Shown one piece after another: positions 45,695 to 54,785 of a stretch of DNA of 64,000 nucleotides. The DNA lies in NCBI GenBank assembly GCA_015490295.1, contig WFYC01000066.1, positions 1-64,000 of the forward strand. Direction: 5' to 3'. Positions within the stretch are counted from its first letter, which is position 1; each line of letters opens with the position of its first letter. The notes under the pieces are model-generated. The model did not search any database. It was given only the letters and a program-made list of their open reading frames with translations, and was not told the origin of the DNA. This DNA is from Hydrogenimonas sp. Lineage in GTDB: Bacteria > Campylobacterota > Campylobacteria > Campylobacterales > Hydrogenimonadaceae. The position numbers and the translations under genes are program-made.

Positions 45695-47116
45695 TTACTC
45701 AATGTCGACCGGAACGAAAAGCTGAGGGTTTTTCGAGAGTTTGAAGTAGAGCTTTTCGGCATCTGCACTGAAATAGGAGAGAAGCGGACTTTGTAAAATC
45801 TTCTTTGTAAAAGGCAGAACCTGCAAAAAGCTCTCTTCATGCGAAAGCTCCCTGATCGGATTTCTCTTCTCCTGCCTCACTTCGAGATTTTTGGAGAAAA
45901 TGTGCGAAAGGTTTTCGTAATGGTTCAGGATGAAACTCTTCTTCTCGAATTCACCATCAGGATCGTAATCGAGAAGCTCTATATTGAGGTCGAGCTGTGA
46001 GGCCACGTCGAAAACCGTCGCTGAAATAAACTCCATACTCTTCTCTTCCGAAAGTACCACTACAACTTTTTTCAGGCCGGTAAGAGGATAGCTGCTCATC
46101 TGAAGAACAGGCTTTCTGAGCGAATAGAAAATGGTGCGGAACTCCTTCTCTATGAAAAGGTCCCTGCCGCAGATGAGCAGCCCGACATTATGCTGTTTCA
46201 TATCGTCACCAATCAGATCCGAAGCCGTCCGCTGCCGATAGTCGATGAAACAGTTTACGAGCTCGTTCTCTCTCTCCATCGACTTGATCTCTTCGAGCAA
46301 CCCTATATCGGTCGGGTTTGCGACCCTTATTATAAGCCTTCTGCCTTTGAATCTTTTATGCAGGTACTTCACCTGTTCGAGGCAGGCGGTTATACATTCG
46401 CGCCCCTCTTTGATCATATCCAGATAGAGATAGAGATTCTCTCCAAAAGGTGCCGGAAACTGACCGAGCTCCTGCTTTATGGCTTTGAAAACGGACTCCA
46501 GAACCGAAGGCTTTCCTACAAGCAGCAGCAGGTCGTTCGGCTTTATCATCAGCGAGGGCTTGGGAAGAACGAGTTTGTTGGAGCGATAGAGCGCCACAAT
46601 ACGCCACTGGTTCTGCTCTATCGTACCGATATGCCGATAGACATATGCACTTCCGAAAGGGACCAGTACCTCCATGATTTCGCCCTGTCCGAGACCCACA
46701 TTCTGGGCGATGACCGGCACGTTGGGCAAAAAGTCGTACATTCGGCTTGCGAGAATCTCGTTGGCATTGATGTTTATCAGGTTTTCATCTTCGAACTCTA
46801 TGTCCCACCTGTTGAAGAAGGTAATACGTGTATAGGGCTTGTCTCTGCGTATATTCTGATAGGCCCCTTCGGCGTCCACCCTGTTCTTCATAATGATGAA
46901 GATGTCGTCGAACTCCCTTTTAATCAGCATGGAGAGCTTTATATAGCTTGTCGGATCGAACTGATAGCTGATGATATTGGAAGGGAGCTGCCTGGGCAGT
47001 ATGGACCTCTCGAGCGTGACAACCGTATATTCGTTGGTGCTTATAAAGGTTTCGCTGATACGGTTCAAAAAATGTTTTGCTACAATTCCATCAGCAAGAA
47101 TCAAAATCTGTTTCAT
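45695..47116 (-). CDS. TrkA-like/RCK domain protein (COG3400 type)
   Basis: 473 residues. The start (MKQILILADGIVAKHFLNRI) resembles a Rossmann nucleotide-binding strand, and residues of about 130-210 resemble a TrkA-C ligand-binding domain (IMEVLVPFGSAYVYRHIGTI, RIVALYRSNKLVLPKPSLMIKPNDLLLLVGK). The C-terminal half is unassigned. Potassium-channel regulation is possible, but no transporter is adjacent. The ATG at 47116 follows GGAGAACGG; the upstream open frame runs antisense into tgt. Confidence 0.8.
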   Translation of the reverse strand: MKQILILADGIVAKHFLNRISETFISTNEYTVVTLERSILPRQLPSNIISYQFDPTSYIKLSMLIKREFDDIFIIMKNRVDAEGAYQNIRRDKPYTRITFFNRWDIEFEDENLININANEILASRMYDFLPNVPVIAQNVGLGQGEIMEVLVPFGSAYVYRHIGTIEQNQWRIVALYRSNKLVLPKPSLMIKPNDLLLLVGKPSVLESVFKAIKQELGQFPAPFGENLYLYLDMIKEGRECITACLEQVKYLHKRFKGRRLIIRVANPTDIGLLEEIKSMERENELVNCFIDYRQRTASDLIGDDMKQHNVGLLICGRDLFIEKEFRTIFYSLRKPVLQMSSYPLTGLKKVVVVLSEEKSMEFISATVFDVASQLDLNIELLDYDPDGEFEKKSFILNHYENLSHIFSKNLEVRQEKRNPIRELSHEESFLQVLPFTKKILQSPLLSYFSADAEKLYFKLSKNPQLFVPVDIE

Positions 47117-47196
47117 CCGTTCTCCACGCTCTGACGCCTGCTTGGGGACCACGCCGCATAACCTGCCGCAGCGGTAGCTTGCGCCGGTTTTAAAAA

Positions 47197-47226
47197 ATAT
47201 TATACTGAGTAAGGTCAGTATTATAT
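47197..47226. promoter_or_regulatory. Palindromic AT-rich site between the TrkA-like gene and tgt
   Basis: ATATTATACTGA (47197-47208) and TCAGTATTATAT (47215-47226) are inverted copies with one mismatch around a 6-base spacer, ending 19 bases before the tgt ATG in the divergent spacer. The arms contain -10-like sequences on both strands. It may be an operator or overlapping promoters. Confidence 0.45.
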
Positions 47227-47236
47227 CCAAATTTAG

Positions 47237-48364
<1,128 letters not shown>

Positions 48365-48452
48365 ATTACATTCTGAAGTTTCTATTAACTATAACTGTTT
48401 TAGAATAGTCTGTGTATGGGGTTTGACACCGTTGTTACAAAAGGCGGAACTC

Positions 48453-49148
48453 ATGAAAAAACGGCAGATAGAGGATGCGGGAATCATTGTGACGTTTGTC
48501 ACACTTACCGATATGGTAGCACTGATTCAATTTTTTGTCATTGAGGTCGACTCTATACGGTTCTATTATTTTATACTTCCGAGCGCCGTGGGAGCTCTAT
48601 TTGGTGTAATTTTGATCTATACACGCCACTATTACCGAAAATCGAAACAGGCTGAACATTTCGAAAAGGTCGCCAAGACCGATTTTCTTACAGGTACACT
48701 CAACAGATATGCATTTTATGCACTAATAAAGAGTGAGATAGAGAGATCGAAAAGAAAAGATATAGCCTTCTCTCTGGCGATGCTGGACATCGACGATTTC
48801 AAAAAGATCAATGATAAATACGGGCACCAAACCGGTGATGAAGTACTTGTAGGTTTTTGTGAACTGGTGGAGTCCGGATTGCGTGCCACCGACCATCTGA
48901 ACCGATGGGGTGGAGAGGAGTTTATGGCTCTTCTGCCCGAAACGACTCTGGAGGAAGCGATCTTTATTACAGAGCGTATTCGCAAAAAGGTGAGTGAAAA
49001 CGCTTTTGGGCTCAAAGAGCCCATTACTGTCAGTATCGGAATTACCCAGTACAGCGCAAACGACACGATCGAAGCCCTCATAGAGCGTGTGGACGGTGCA
49101 GTGTACGATGCAAAAAGACTCGGTAAAAACAGGATAGAGAGACGGTGA
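48453..49148 (+). CDS. Membrane diguanylate cyclase (GGDEF)
   Basis: 231 residues. Two membrane helices (about 10-30 and 38-58) replace a sensor domain; the GGDEF domain follows with DFLTGTLNR (77-85), GGEEF at 153-157 and an intact inhibitory RxxD site (RATD, 144-147) five residues before it. It should make cyclic di-GMP with product feedback. The ATG at 48453 follows AAGGCGGAA; the TTG at 48423 is less likely. Confidence 0.92.
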   Translation: MKKRQIEDAGIIVTFVTLTDMVALIQFFVIEVDSIRFYYFILPSAVGALFGVILIYTRHYYRKSKQAEHFEKVAKTDFLTGTLNRYAFYALIKSEIERSKRKDIAFSLAMLDIDDFKKINDKYGHQTGDEVLVGFCELVESGLRATDHLNRWGGEEFMALLPETTLEEAIFITERIRKKVSENAFGLKEPITVSIGITQYSANDTIEALIERVDGAVYDAKRLGKNRIERR

Positions 49149-49152
49149 ATAG

Positions 49153-49816
49153 ATGAAGATAAGCAAGCTGGAATTTATAGTACTGTTCATAGCTCTCTTT
49201 GCAGGATTTCACTTTTACAATCAGCACAAGATGAAAGATATAGCAAATAGTGAAGAGCACTTTTCCGAAATTTTTTACGATGAGCAGACCCCCCCGGTAA
49301 TAGTGGCTTTCGGGGACAGTCTGACCTATGGAACCGGTGCCCGATCCGCAGGAAAAGATATGAGCTACCCGGCACAACTATCGAAGATGCTGGGTCTAAA
49401 TATGATCAACGAAGGTATTCCGGGGGAGACGGCCGAAAGAGGATACGGCCGCCTCGTAAATGTTTTGAAAAGATACAAGCCCGACATCCTCATTCTTTGT
49501 GAGGGGGGGGAACGACATGCTGCGCGCAAGAAAACCGGCCCTGATAAAAAACGATCTCAAAAAGATGATCGATGCTGCCATTCACAGCGATACCAAAGTC
49601 ATTTTGATGGGAGTTCCGGAACCGCAACAGCTTTTATTGCGCGATGCCGAACTCTACAGTGAGCTTGCCGATGAAACCGGAGTGCTCTATCTGCCAGATA
49701 CCTTTTCCGATGTGCTCTCAGACGATTCGCTCACCAATGATCATCTTCACCCAAATGCAAACGGTTACGCTATAATCGCAAAAAAAATCTATGGAGCGAT
49801 AAAGGAGACTCTATGA
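49153..49816 (+). pseudogene. TesA-like GDSL esterase/lipase, frameshifted at a G8 tract
   Basis: The gene is read in two frames that join at the G run 49503-49510. Frame one (from 49153) has a membrane/signal anchor, then FGDSLTYGTGA (Ser56) and NEGIPGETAERG, and would read through into unrelated sequence to 49662. Frame two resumes with GGNDML, the GxND block, and ends with DHLHPNANGY, the Asp-His block. With seven G residues the frame would be continuous (EGGNDM) at 220 residues. It is an off-state phase-variable gene, a true pseudogene, or a sequencing error. It overlaps pdxJ by 4 bases. Confidence 0.88.
49503..49510 (+). repeat. Homopolymeric G8 tract within the GDSL esterase gene
   Basis: Eight consecutive G residues lie exactly where the conserved reading frame breaks. 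Poly-G tracts of 8 or more are the classical slipped-strand contingency tracts of Campylobacter and Helicobacter. Confidence 0.9.
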
Positions 49817-50592
49817 AGCTGGGAGTCAACATCGATCATATTGCGGTACTAAGAGAGGCGAGGAGAATAAACGATCCGGATCCTCTTGAGGCTCTCGGTA
49901 TACTCAGATCAGCCGGTGCGGACCAGGTTACTATACACCTGAGAGAAGATAGAAGGCACATAAACGACGAAGATGCGAAAAGGATCGTCCAAATAAGCCG
50001 GCTACCGGTCAACCTTGAATGTTCGACCGATAGCCGGATAATCGATATCGTATGCGCTCTAAAACCCCACAGAGCGACCCTGGTTCCGGAAAAACGGGAA
50101 GAGGTTACAACCGAAGGCGGCCTTGATATTTTTACATATGAAGAGAGGATCGCCGCCGCTATAGAGAATCTGCATGCCCACGAGATCGAAGTTTCGCTCT
50201 TTATAGACCCCGATCTGGAGACGATCTCCAGATCGGATGCGCTCGGTGTAGAGTGGATAGAGCTCCATACAGGTAGGTATGCCAATATATTCGCAATGCT
50301 CTACTCCGGGCTGCAAAACACTCCCCACTCCATAAAAGAGTTTGAACTCCCCAGACATACACTCGTAACCGAGCTCAACGATAGTTTATCTACCCTGTCG
50401 GTCGCGGCAGAACATGCCGCGTCGATGGGTCTGAAGGTTGCGGCGGGACACGGTCTGAACTACCAAAACGTAAAAGAGGTGGCCAAAATCGAGGCGATAG
50501 AAGAGCTAAACATCGGTCAGAGTATTATAGCCAGGAGTATATTCACCGGTCTGGAAAAAGCCATCGTCCAGATGAAAGAACTGCTTCGATGA
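49813..50592 (+). CDS. pdxJ: Pyridoxine 5'-phosphate synthase
   Basis: 259 residues. The N-terminal LGVNIDHIAVLREAR, QVTIHLREDRRHI, VNLECS and C-terminal VAAGHGLNYQNV are PdxJ signatures. It condenses aminoacetone phosphate with deoxyxylulose 5-phosphate to give pyridoxine phosphate. It overlaps the GDSL gene by 4 bases upstream and pdxA by 4 bases downstream. Confidence 0.97.
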   Translation: MKLGVNIDHIAVLREARRINDPDPLEALGILRSAGADQVTIHLREDRRHINDEDAKRIVQISRLPVNLECSTDSRIIDIVCALKPHRATLVPEKREEVTTEGGLDIFTYEERIAAAIENLHAHEIEVSLFIDPDLETISRSDALGVEWIELHTGRYANIFAMLYSGLQNTPHSIKEFELPRHTLVTELNDSLSTLSVAAEHAASMGLKVAAGHGLNYQNVKEVAKIEAIEELNIGQSIIARSIFTGLEKAIVQMKELLR

Positions 50593-51539
50593 AACTGAAA
50601 ATCGCCGTCAGCATAGGCGATCCGAACGGTATAGGCCCTGAGATTGCACTGAGAGCTCATGATAGGATAAACTCTTTTTGCACGCCCGTATATTTTGCCG
50701 GATTCGATCTGCTTGAAGATGTGGCACAGAAGCTGAATATACAAATACCTGAAAAATTGATCCACTACGCTCCCGCAACCACACCTGAAATCAGGCCCGG
50801 GATAGCCACTGCCGAAAGCGGAGCATACAGCTTTTCATCTTTTAAAAAAGGTGTAGAAAGCGTAAACTCCGGAGAGTGTGATGCGATAGTCACCCTTCCC
50901 ATAAACAAGGAGGCTTGGATGCGGGCCGGCGTACCGTATAAAGGGCATACCGATTTTCTAAGAGACTTCTTCAAAAAAGATGCGATCATGATGCTGGGTT
51001 GCAAAAAACTCTATGTGGCACTCTTTACGGAACATATTCCTCTTAAAGATGTTCAAAAAAAGATAGAAAAAGGATCTCTTGTACGTTTTTTAACGGATCT
51101 GCAAAAAGAGATCGGTGCCGAAAAGATTGGAGTTCTGGGTTTGAATCCGCATGCGGGAGACCATGGTGTTTTGGGTGGTGAAGAGACTATTATAGAAGAG
51201 GCCGTAGAAGAGGCGAACTCCTATTTCGCAGAAGATGGGAACTCCCCGGTTTTCGAAGGGCCGCTGGTACCGGACACCGCGTTCACACCAGCTTCGCGCA
51301 AACGCTACTCATACCTTGTAGCCATGTACCACGACCAGGGCCTGGCCCCCCTCAAAGCGTTATACTTCGAAGAGAGCATCAACGTAAGCCTGAATCTTCC
51401 TATTGTCCGAACTTCCGTCGACCACGGGACAGCTTTCGACATAGCGTACCTGCCGAACCGTTCTCTTTCACTGAAAAGCTACATCGAAGCGGCTGCCGCA
51501 GCTGTAGATCTCGCCGCAAAAAAGTCTCAGCGCTCGTAG
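50589..51539 (+). CDS. pdxA: 4-hydroxythreonine-4-phosphate dehydrogenase
   Basis: 316 residues. SIGDPNGIGPEIALRA at the N-terminus, metal-binding histidines in YKGHTDFL, NPHAGDHG and YHDQGLAPLKAL, and DHGTAFDIA. It supplies the substrate that becomes aminoacetone phosphate for PdxJ, so the pair forms the core of vitamin B6 synthesis. Its end overlaps the convergent PEBP pseudogene by 13 bases. Confidence 0.97.
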   Translation: MKLKIAVSIGDPNGIGPEIALRAHDRINSFCTPVYFAGFDLLEDVAQKLNIQIPEKLIHYAPATTPEIRPGIATAESGAYSFSSFKKGVESVNSGECDAIVTLPINKEAWMRAGVPYKGHTDFLRDFFKKDAIMMLGCKKLYVALFTEHIPLKDVQKKIEKGSLVRFLTDLQKEIGAEKIGVLGLNPHAGDHGVLGGEETIIEEAVEEANSYFAEDGNSPVFEGPLVPDTAFTPASRKRYSYLVAMYHDQGLAPLKALYFEESINVSLNLPIVRTSVDHGTAFDIAYLPNRSLSLKSYIEAAAAAVDLAAKKSQRS

Positions 51540-51978
51540 ATTCCCATCAGCCCGGCGCCTGAAATCATATGTCCGCCCATTGCACTCAAGAGTTCATGCT
51601 TGTTCAAGCCGGCTTCCAGATCAAGAGGTGTATCGGTTGCATAGAGTTTGAACATATAGCGGTGCGCACCTCCCGGCGGGTAGGGACCGCCGTAACCTAT
51701 ATTGCCGAAACTGTTGACTCCCTGCCTTATCCCTTCCGAAAGATAGGGTTCGCTAGGAATAACTTCGGGCAACCCTCCCAGTTTCGAGGGTATGTTATAA
51801 ACGATCCAGTGTACGAAAGTTCCACTCGGTGCATCCGGATCATCCATAATCAGTGCAAGGGTTTGCGCTTCTGCGGTACATCGTCAAATTCAAGGGGAAT
51901 TGATATATCCTCCCCTTCACATGTATACTTCGCGGGAATATATCCGCCGTCTTCGAATACAGGACTTGAAAGTTTCAT
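51527..51978 (-). pseudogene. YbhB/YbcL-type PEBP (Raf kinase inhibitor-like) gene with a frameshift
   Basis: An ATG at 51978, 7 bases after AAGG, opens a PEBP N-terminus (KLSSPVFEDGGYIPAKYTCEG, then SIPLEFDDVPQ) that ends at a TGA near 51852. The rest of the protein continues in another frame from MDDPDAPSGTFVHWIVYNI to the stop at 51527. One missing base in CCCTTGCACTG (about 51851-51861) accounts for the break; a restored frame would read KPLALIMDDPDAP. The full protein would be about 150 residues, the family size. Sequencing error or recent inactivation are both possible. Confidence 0.85.
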
Positions 51979-52004
51979 CTCTCACCTTCTTAGCACAATG
52001 ACCT

Positions 52005-52325
52005 CTACAGGCTCCTCGCCGCCGGGTTCGCCAGCAGACGGTTAAGAGGAATTGTCTTTCCGCTCTTCTCATCCAGCCCGTATTTTCCCGTTTCAATTCT
52101 CCTTAATGCATCATTCACATCTTTCAACTCAAGCATCAGAATTCGCAAAATCTCCTTATCGCGATCGTTCTCGATCTTTAGCTCTGCAAGATCTTCGATA
52201 TCGTCTATCTCGTCCTCCGCCGCTATAGCGGCCAGCTCATCGTTGATCTCACCGATATTTTGCAAAATCATCTCTTTATCATCTTCGAGTCTCTTTTTGA
52301 AATAGTCAAGATTCAGATATGCCAT
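52005..52325 (-). CDS. DksA/TraR-like protein lacking the zinc cysteines
   Basis: 106 residues: a long acidic coiled coil (DYFKKRLEDDKEMILQNIGEINDELAAIAAEDEIDDIED) and a C-terminal DksA-type segment, DVNDALRRIETGKYGLDEKSGKTIPLNRLLANPAARSL. In the DksA pattern the positions of the zinc cysteines here hold D, S and L, so no cysteine remains. It may still enter the RNA polymerase secondary channel. AAAAAGGATGGGAA precedes the ATG, and TATAAT lies at 52366-52361. Confidence 0.8.
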   Translation of the reverse strand: MAYLNLDYFKKRLEDDKEMILQNIGEINDELAAIAAEDEIDDIEDLAELKIENDRDKEILRILMLELKDVNDALRRIETGKYGLDEKSGKTIPLNRLLANPAARSL

Positions 52326-52360
52326 TTCCCATCCTTTTTCGATTTTTCACCATGTTGAAA

Positions 52361-52366
52361 ATTATA
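52361..52366 (-). promoter_or_regulatory. Sigma-70 -10 box for the DksA-like gene
   Basis: On the minus strand GGTGATATAATTTTC supplies a perfect TATAAT about 36 bases before the ATG. Confidence 0.55.
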
Positions 52367-52446
52367 TCACCTTCTTATTGCTTACAAAGAGCTCTTATTA
52401 AGACTGAAAGAAGACTACACCAGTTAGACGGTTCAGGAAAAGGTCT

Positions 52447-52929
52447 CTATTTTTTTGAAAAAAGTCGCATCAAGCACTCTTTTTTGAAACAGATCGGAGG
52501 TACTTTTTTCGCATACTCATCATAAGAGGGTCCGAATTTACTCCTGCACTCACGCTCCTCGATCGTCAGCACCATAACGATTATAAATATCATCTCAAGA
52601 GGCGCCAAAACGAGTATGAAAAAGGGTGAGCCTACTATCAGAGCCAGAGCCATAGGAACGAGTGTGAGCCCAAACAGCATAGGATGACGCATATGTGCGT
52701 AGATTCCTGTAGTCACTAGAGTGTCGGTTTCGAGTCTCGGCGTAGAAGGCTCCACCCTTCCCGCTTTTGCAAGCTCTCTGCCTCCTGCCGCAGCGGCACG
52801 AAAAGCCATAACCATCAAAAAAGAGCCGACAGGCAGCGTAAGAAGGTGATATATGGGATTCAAAAAGAGATCTCTGAAATATAGAAGATCAAAATAGACG
52901 CTTACAGTTGAACCGCCAAGAAGCAGCAC
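52447..52929 (-). CDS. Isoprenylcysteine carboxyl methyltransferase-family membrane protein
   Basis: 160 residues shown from the first usable start codon. It has several membrane helices and the ICMT/PEMT signature TDTLVTTGIYAHMRHPMLFGL, then EERECRSKFGPSYDEYAKKVPP. These small enzymes methylate membrane-associated or lipid substrates with SAM; the bacterial substrate is unknown. GTG at 52929 cuts into a hydrophobic helix that continues upstream without a start codon to the glmS stop (VVVRILIWC), so the true start is uncertain. Confidence 0.75.
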   Translation of the reverse strand: MLLLGGSTVSVYFDLLYFRDLFLNPIYHLLTLPVGSFLMVMAFRAAAAGGRELAKAGRVEPSTPRLETDTLVTTGIYAHMRHPMLFGLTLVPMALALIVGSPFFILVLAPLEMIFIIVMVLTIEERECRSKFGPSYDEYAKKVPPICFKKECLMRLFSKK

Positions 52930-52977
52930 ACACCAGATGAGAATGCGGACGACGACCGAGGCGGAGGTAGCGATACC

Positions 52978-54777
52978 CTACTCCACCGTCACGCTTTTGG
53001 CAAGGTTTCTCGGCATATCCACATCGTTTCCGAGGCGTATTGCGATCTCCATCGAAAGGAGCTGTTCGACGATCATCATTTCGAAAAATTCGAGCATCGG
53101 ATGGTTGTGCGGATGTGTAAGAATAAAGTCGTCCGCCAGATCGAACATCTCCGGCGATATCGAAAGGATCGTGGAGTCTCTGGCGCTGAGCTCCTCTACA
53201 TTGCTTTTTGTCTTTTCGTAAAGCAGGGTTTTGGGCATGAGTGCTATCGTAAAAAGTTCGGCATCGGCAAGTGCAATTGGGCCGTGCTTCATCTCTCCCG
53301 CCGGATACCCTTCAGCATGAAGATAGCTGATTTCTTTCAGTTTCAAGGCCCCCTCCAGTGCAAGCGGATAGAAAATATCCCGCCCTATGAAGAAGAATCC
53401 GTGACCATGCAGGTAGCGCTTGGAGAGACGCTTGCACTTTTCATGCACCTCAAGAGACTTCTGCAGCACTTTTGGAACGTAGCTCATGAATCTCAACTCA
53501 TCTTTTATAGCGTCATGCTCCATGCTTCGGCGCCTCTTAGCAAAATAGAGCGAAAGCATCCATAAGACCATAACCTGTGTAGCGAAAGCTTTGGTACTCG
53601 CAACACCCTTTTCTATGCCTGCGCGTGTAAGTATGGTCGCATCCGCCATCCTTACGATCGAAGAGTTGTCGACATTGCATACTGCGAGGGTTTTGAGCCC
53701 CGCCTCTTTCGCCATCCTGAGCGCTTCGAGCGTATCCGCCGTCTCTCCGCTCTGGCTTATCACTATAAAGAGTGTATCGTCGGTCAGAAGAGGCTCTTTG
53801 TACCTGAATTCGCTCGCTATCTCCACATTCACCGGAATCTTGGAGAGCCTCTCGAAAAGGTAGCTCGATGTCAGGGCCGCATGGTAGCTCGTCCCGCATG
53901 CACATATCTTTATTCGCGTGATACCATCCACAAATGCGTCGTCTATCTCTTCGAAAGCGATATCCTCATCGAGCACCCTGCCGATCATCGTATCGCTCAT
54001 AACTTCATACTGTTCGTATATCTCCTTCTCCATAAAGAAGCGGTAACCGCCCTTTTGTGCTGTCATCTTGTCGCCCTGAAGCGGAACGAAACAGAGAGAA
54101 TCGGGCTCCGCATGCAGCGTCTCGGACGTTACGAACCCTACGGTGCCGTCATCCATATATGCCACCTCGTCGGCTTCACCTATCAAAGGGGCGTCCGAAG
54201 AGGCGAAAAATATCTCTCCGCTGCCACTTCTGCCTATTATCATCGGAGAGCCCTTTCTGGCAAAGAAGATCGTATCGGGAGCCTTCTGGGTTATCAGCAA
54301 TACGGCATATGCGCCGTCGAGCTGCTCTATAGTCGCCTTGAACGCCAAAAAGAGATCTTCGTACCGCTCGGCTTCAAGCTCGAAGAGGTGCACGATCACT
54401 TCGGTATCAGTCTGACTCAAAAACGTTATACCCCTCTTTTCGAGCATCTCCTTGATCTCACGGTAGTTCTCTATTATTCCGTTGTGTACGACGTAGCTGT
54501 ACTCGCCCATATGGGGATGGGCGTTCAACTCCGTGGGTTTGCCGTGAGTTGCCCAGCGTGTATGGCCTATACCGAGACCGGGCCCCTTCGTGGAGAAATC
54601 TTTCGTCTTCTCTTCGAGATTGGAGAGCTTGCCGACCGCTTTGAAAGATTCGATACGCCCCTCCCGCATTACAGCGATACCGGCTGAGTCGTAACCTCTG
54701 TATTCCAGCTCACGCAGCCCTTCGATCAGCCTGCTCTTGATCTCTCTGTTTCCGATATATCCGACAATCCCACACAT
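52978..54777 (-). CDS. glmS: Glutamine-fructose-6-phosphate aminotransferase
   Basis: 599 residues. The N-terminal Cys2 of MCGIVGYIG is the amidase nucleophile, TRWATHG and DGAYA follow, then two SIS isomerase domains (ISQSGETADTLEALRMAKE in the first) and the terminal LAKSVTVE. It makes glucosamine-6-phosphate for cell-wall and LPS synthesis. The ATG at 54777 follows AGGAG; the earlier start at 54801 would bury the catalytic cysteine. Confidence 0.98.
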   Translation of the reverse strand: MCGIVGYIGNREIKSRLIEGLRELEYRGYDSAGIAVMREGRIESFKAVGKLSNLEEKTKDFSTKGPGLGIGHTRWATHGKPTELNAHPHMGEYSYVVHNGIIENYREIKEMLEKRGITFLSQTDTEVIVHLFELEAERYEDLFLAFKATIEQLDGAYAVLLITQKAPDTIFFARKGSPMIIGRSGSGEIFFASSDAPLIGEADEVAYMDDGTVGFVTSETLHAEPDSLCFVPLQGDKMTAQKGGYRFFMEKEIYEQYEVMSDTMIGRVLDEDIAFEEIDDAFVDGITRIKICACGTSYHAALTSSYLFERLSKIPVNVEIASEFRYKEPLLTDDTLFIVISQSGETADTLEALRMAKEAGLKTLAVCNVDNSSIVRMADATILTRAGIEKGVASTKAFATQVMVLWMLSLYFAKRRRSMEHDAIKDELRFMSYVPKVLQKSLEVHEKCKRLSKRYLHGHGFFFIGRDIFYPLALEGALKLKEISYLHAEGYPAGEMKHGPIALADAELFTIALMPKTLLYEKTKSNVEELSARDSTILSISPEMFDLADDFILTHPHNHPMLEFFEMMIVEQLLSMEIAIRLGNDVDMPRNLAKSVTVE

Positions 54778-54785
54778 AAAATCTC

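Noticed and set aside
46190-47134. 314-codon plus-strand open frame opposite the TrkA-like gene
   Set aside because: It is antisense to a conserved gene, with no ribosome site or domain; a product of codon bias.
53881-54687. 268-codon plus-strand open frame opposite glmS
   Set aside because: It lies wholly opposite the glutaminase domain of glmS and has unlikely composition.
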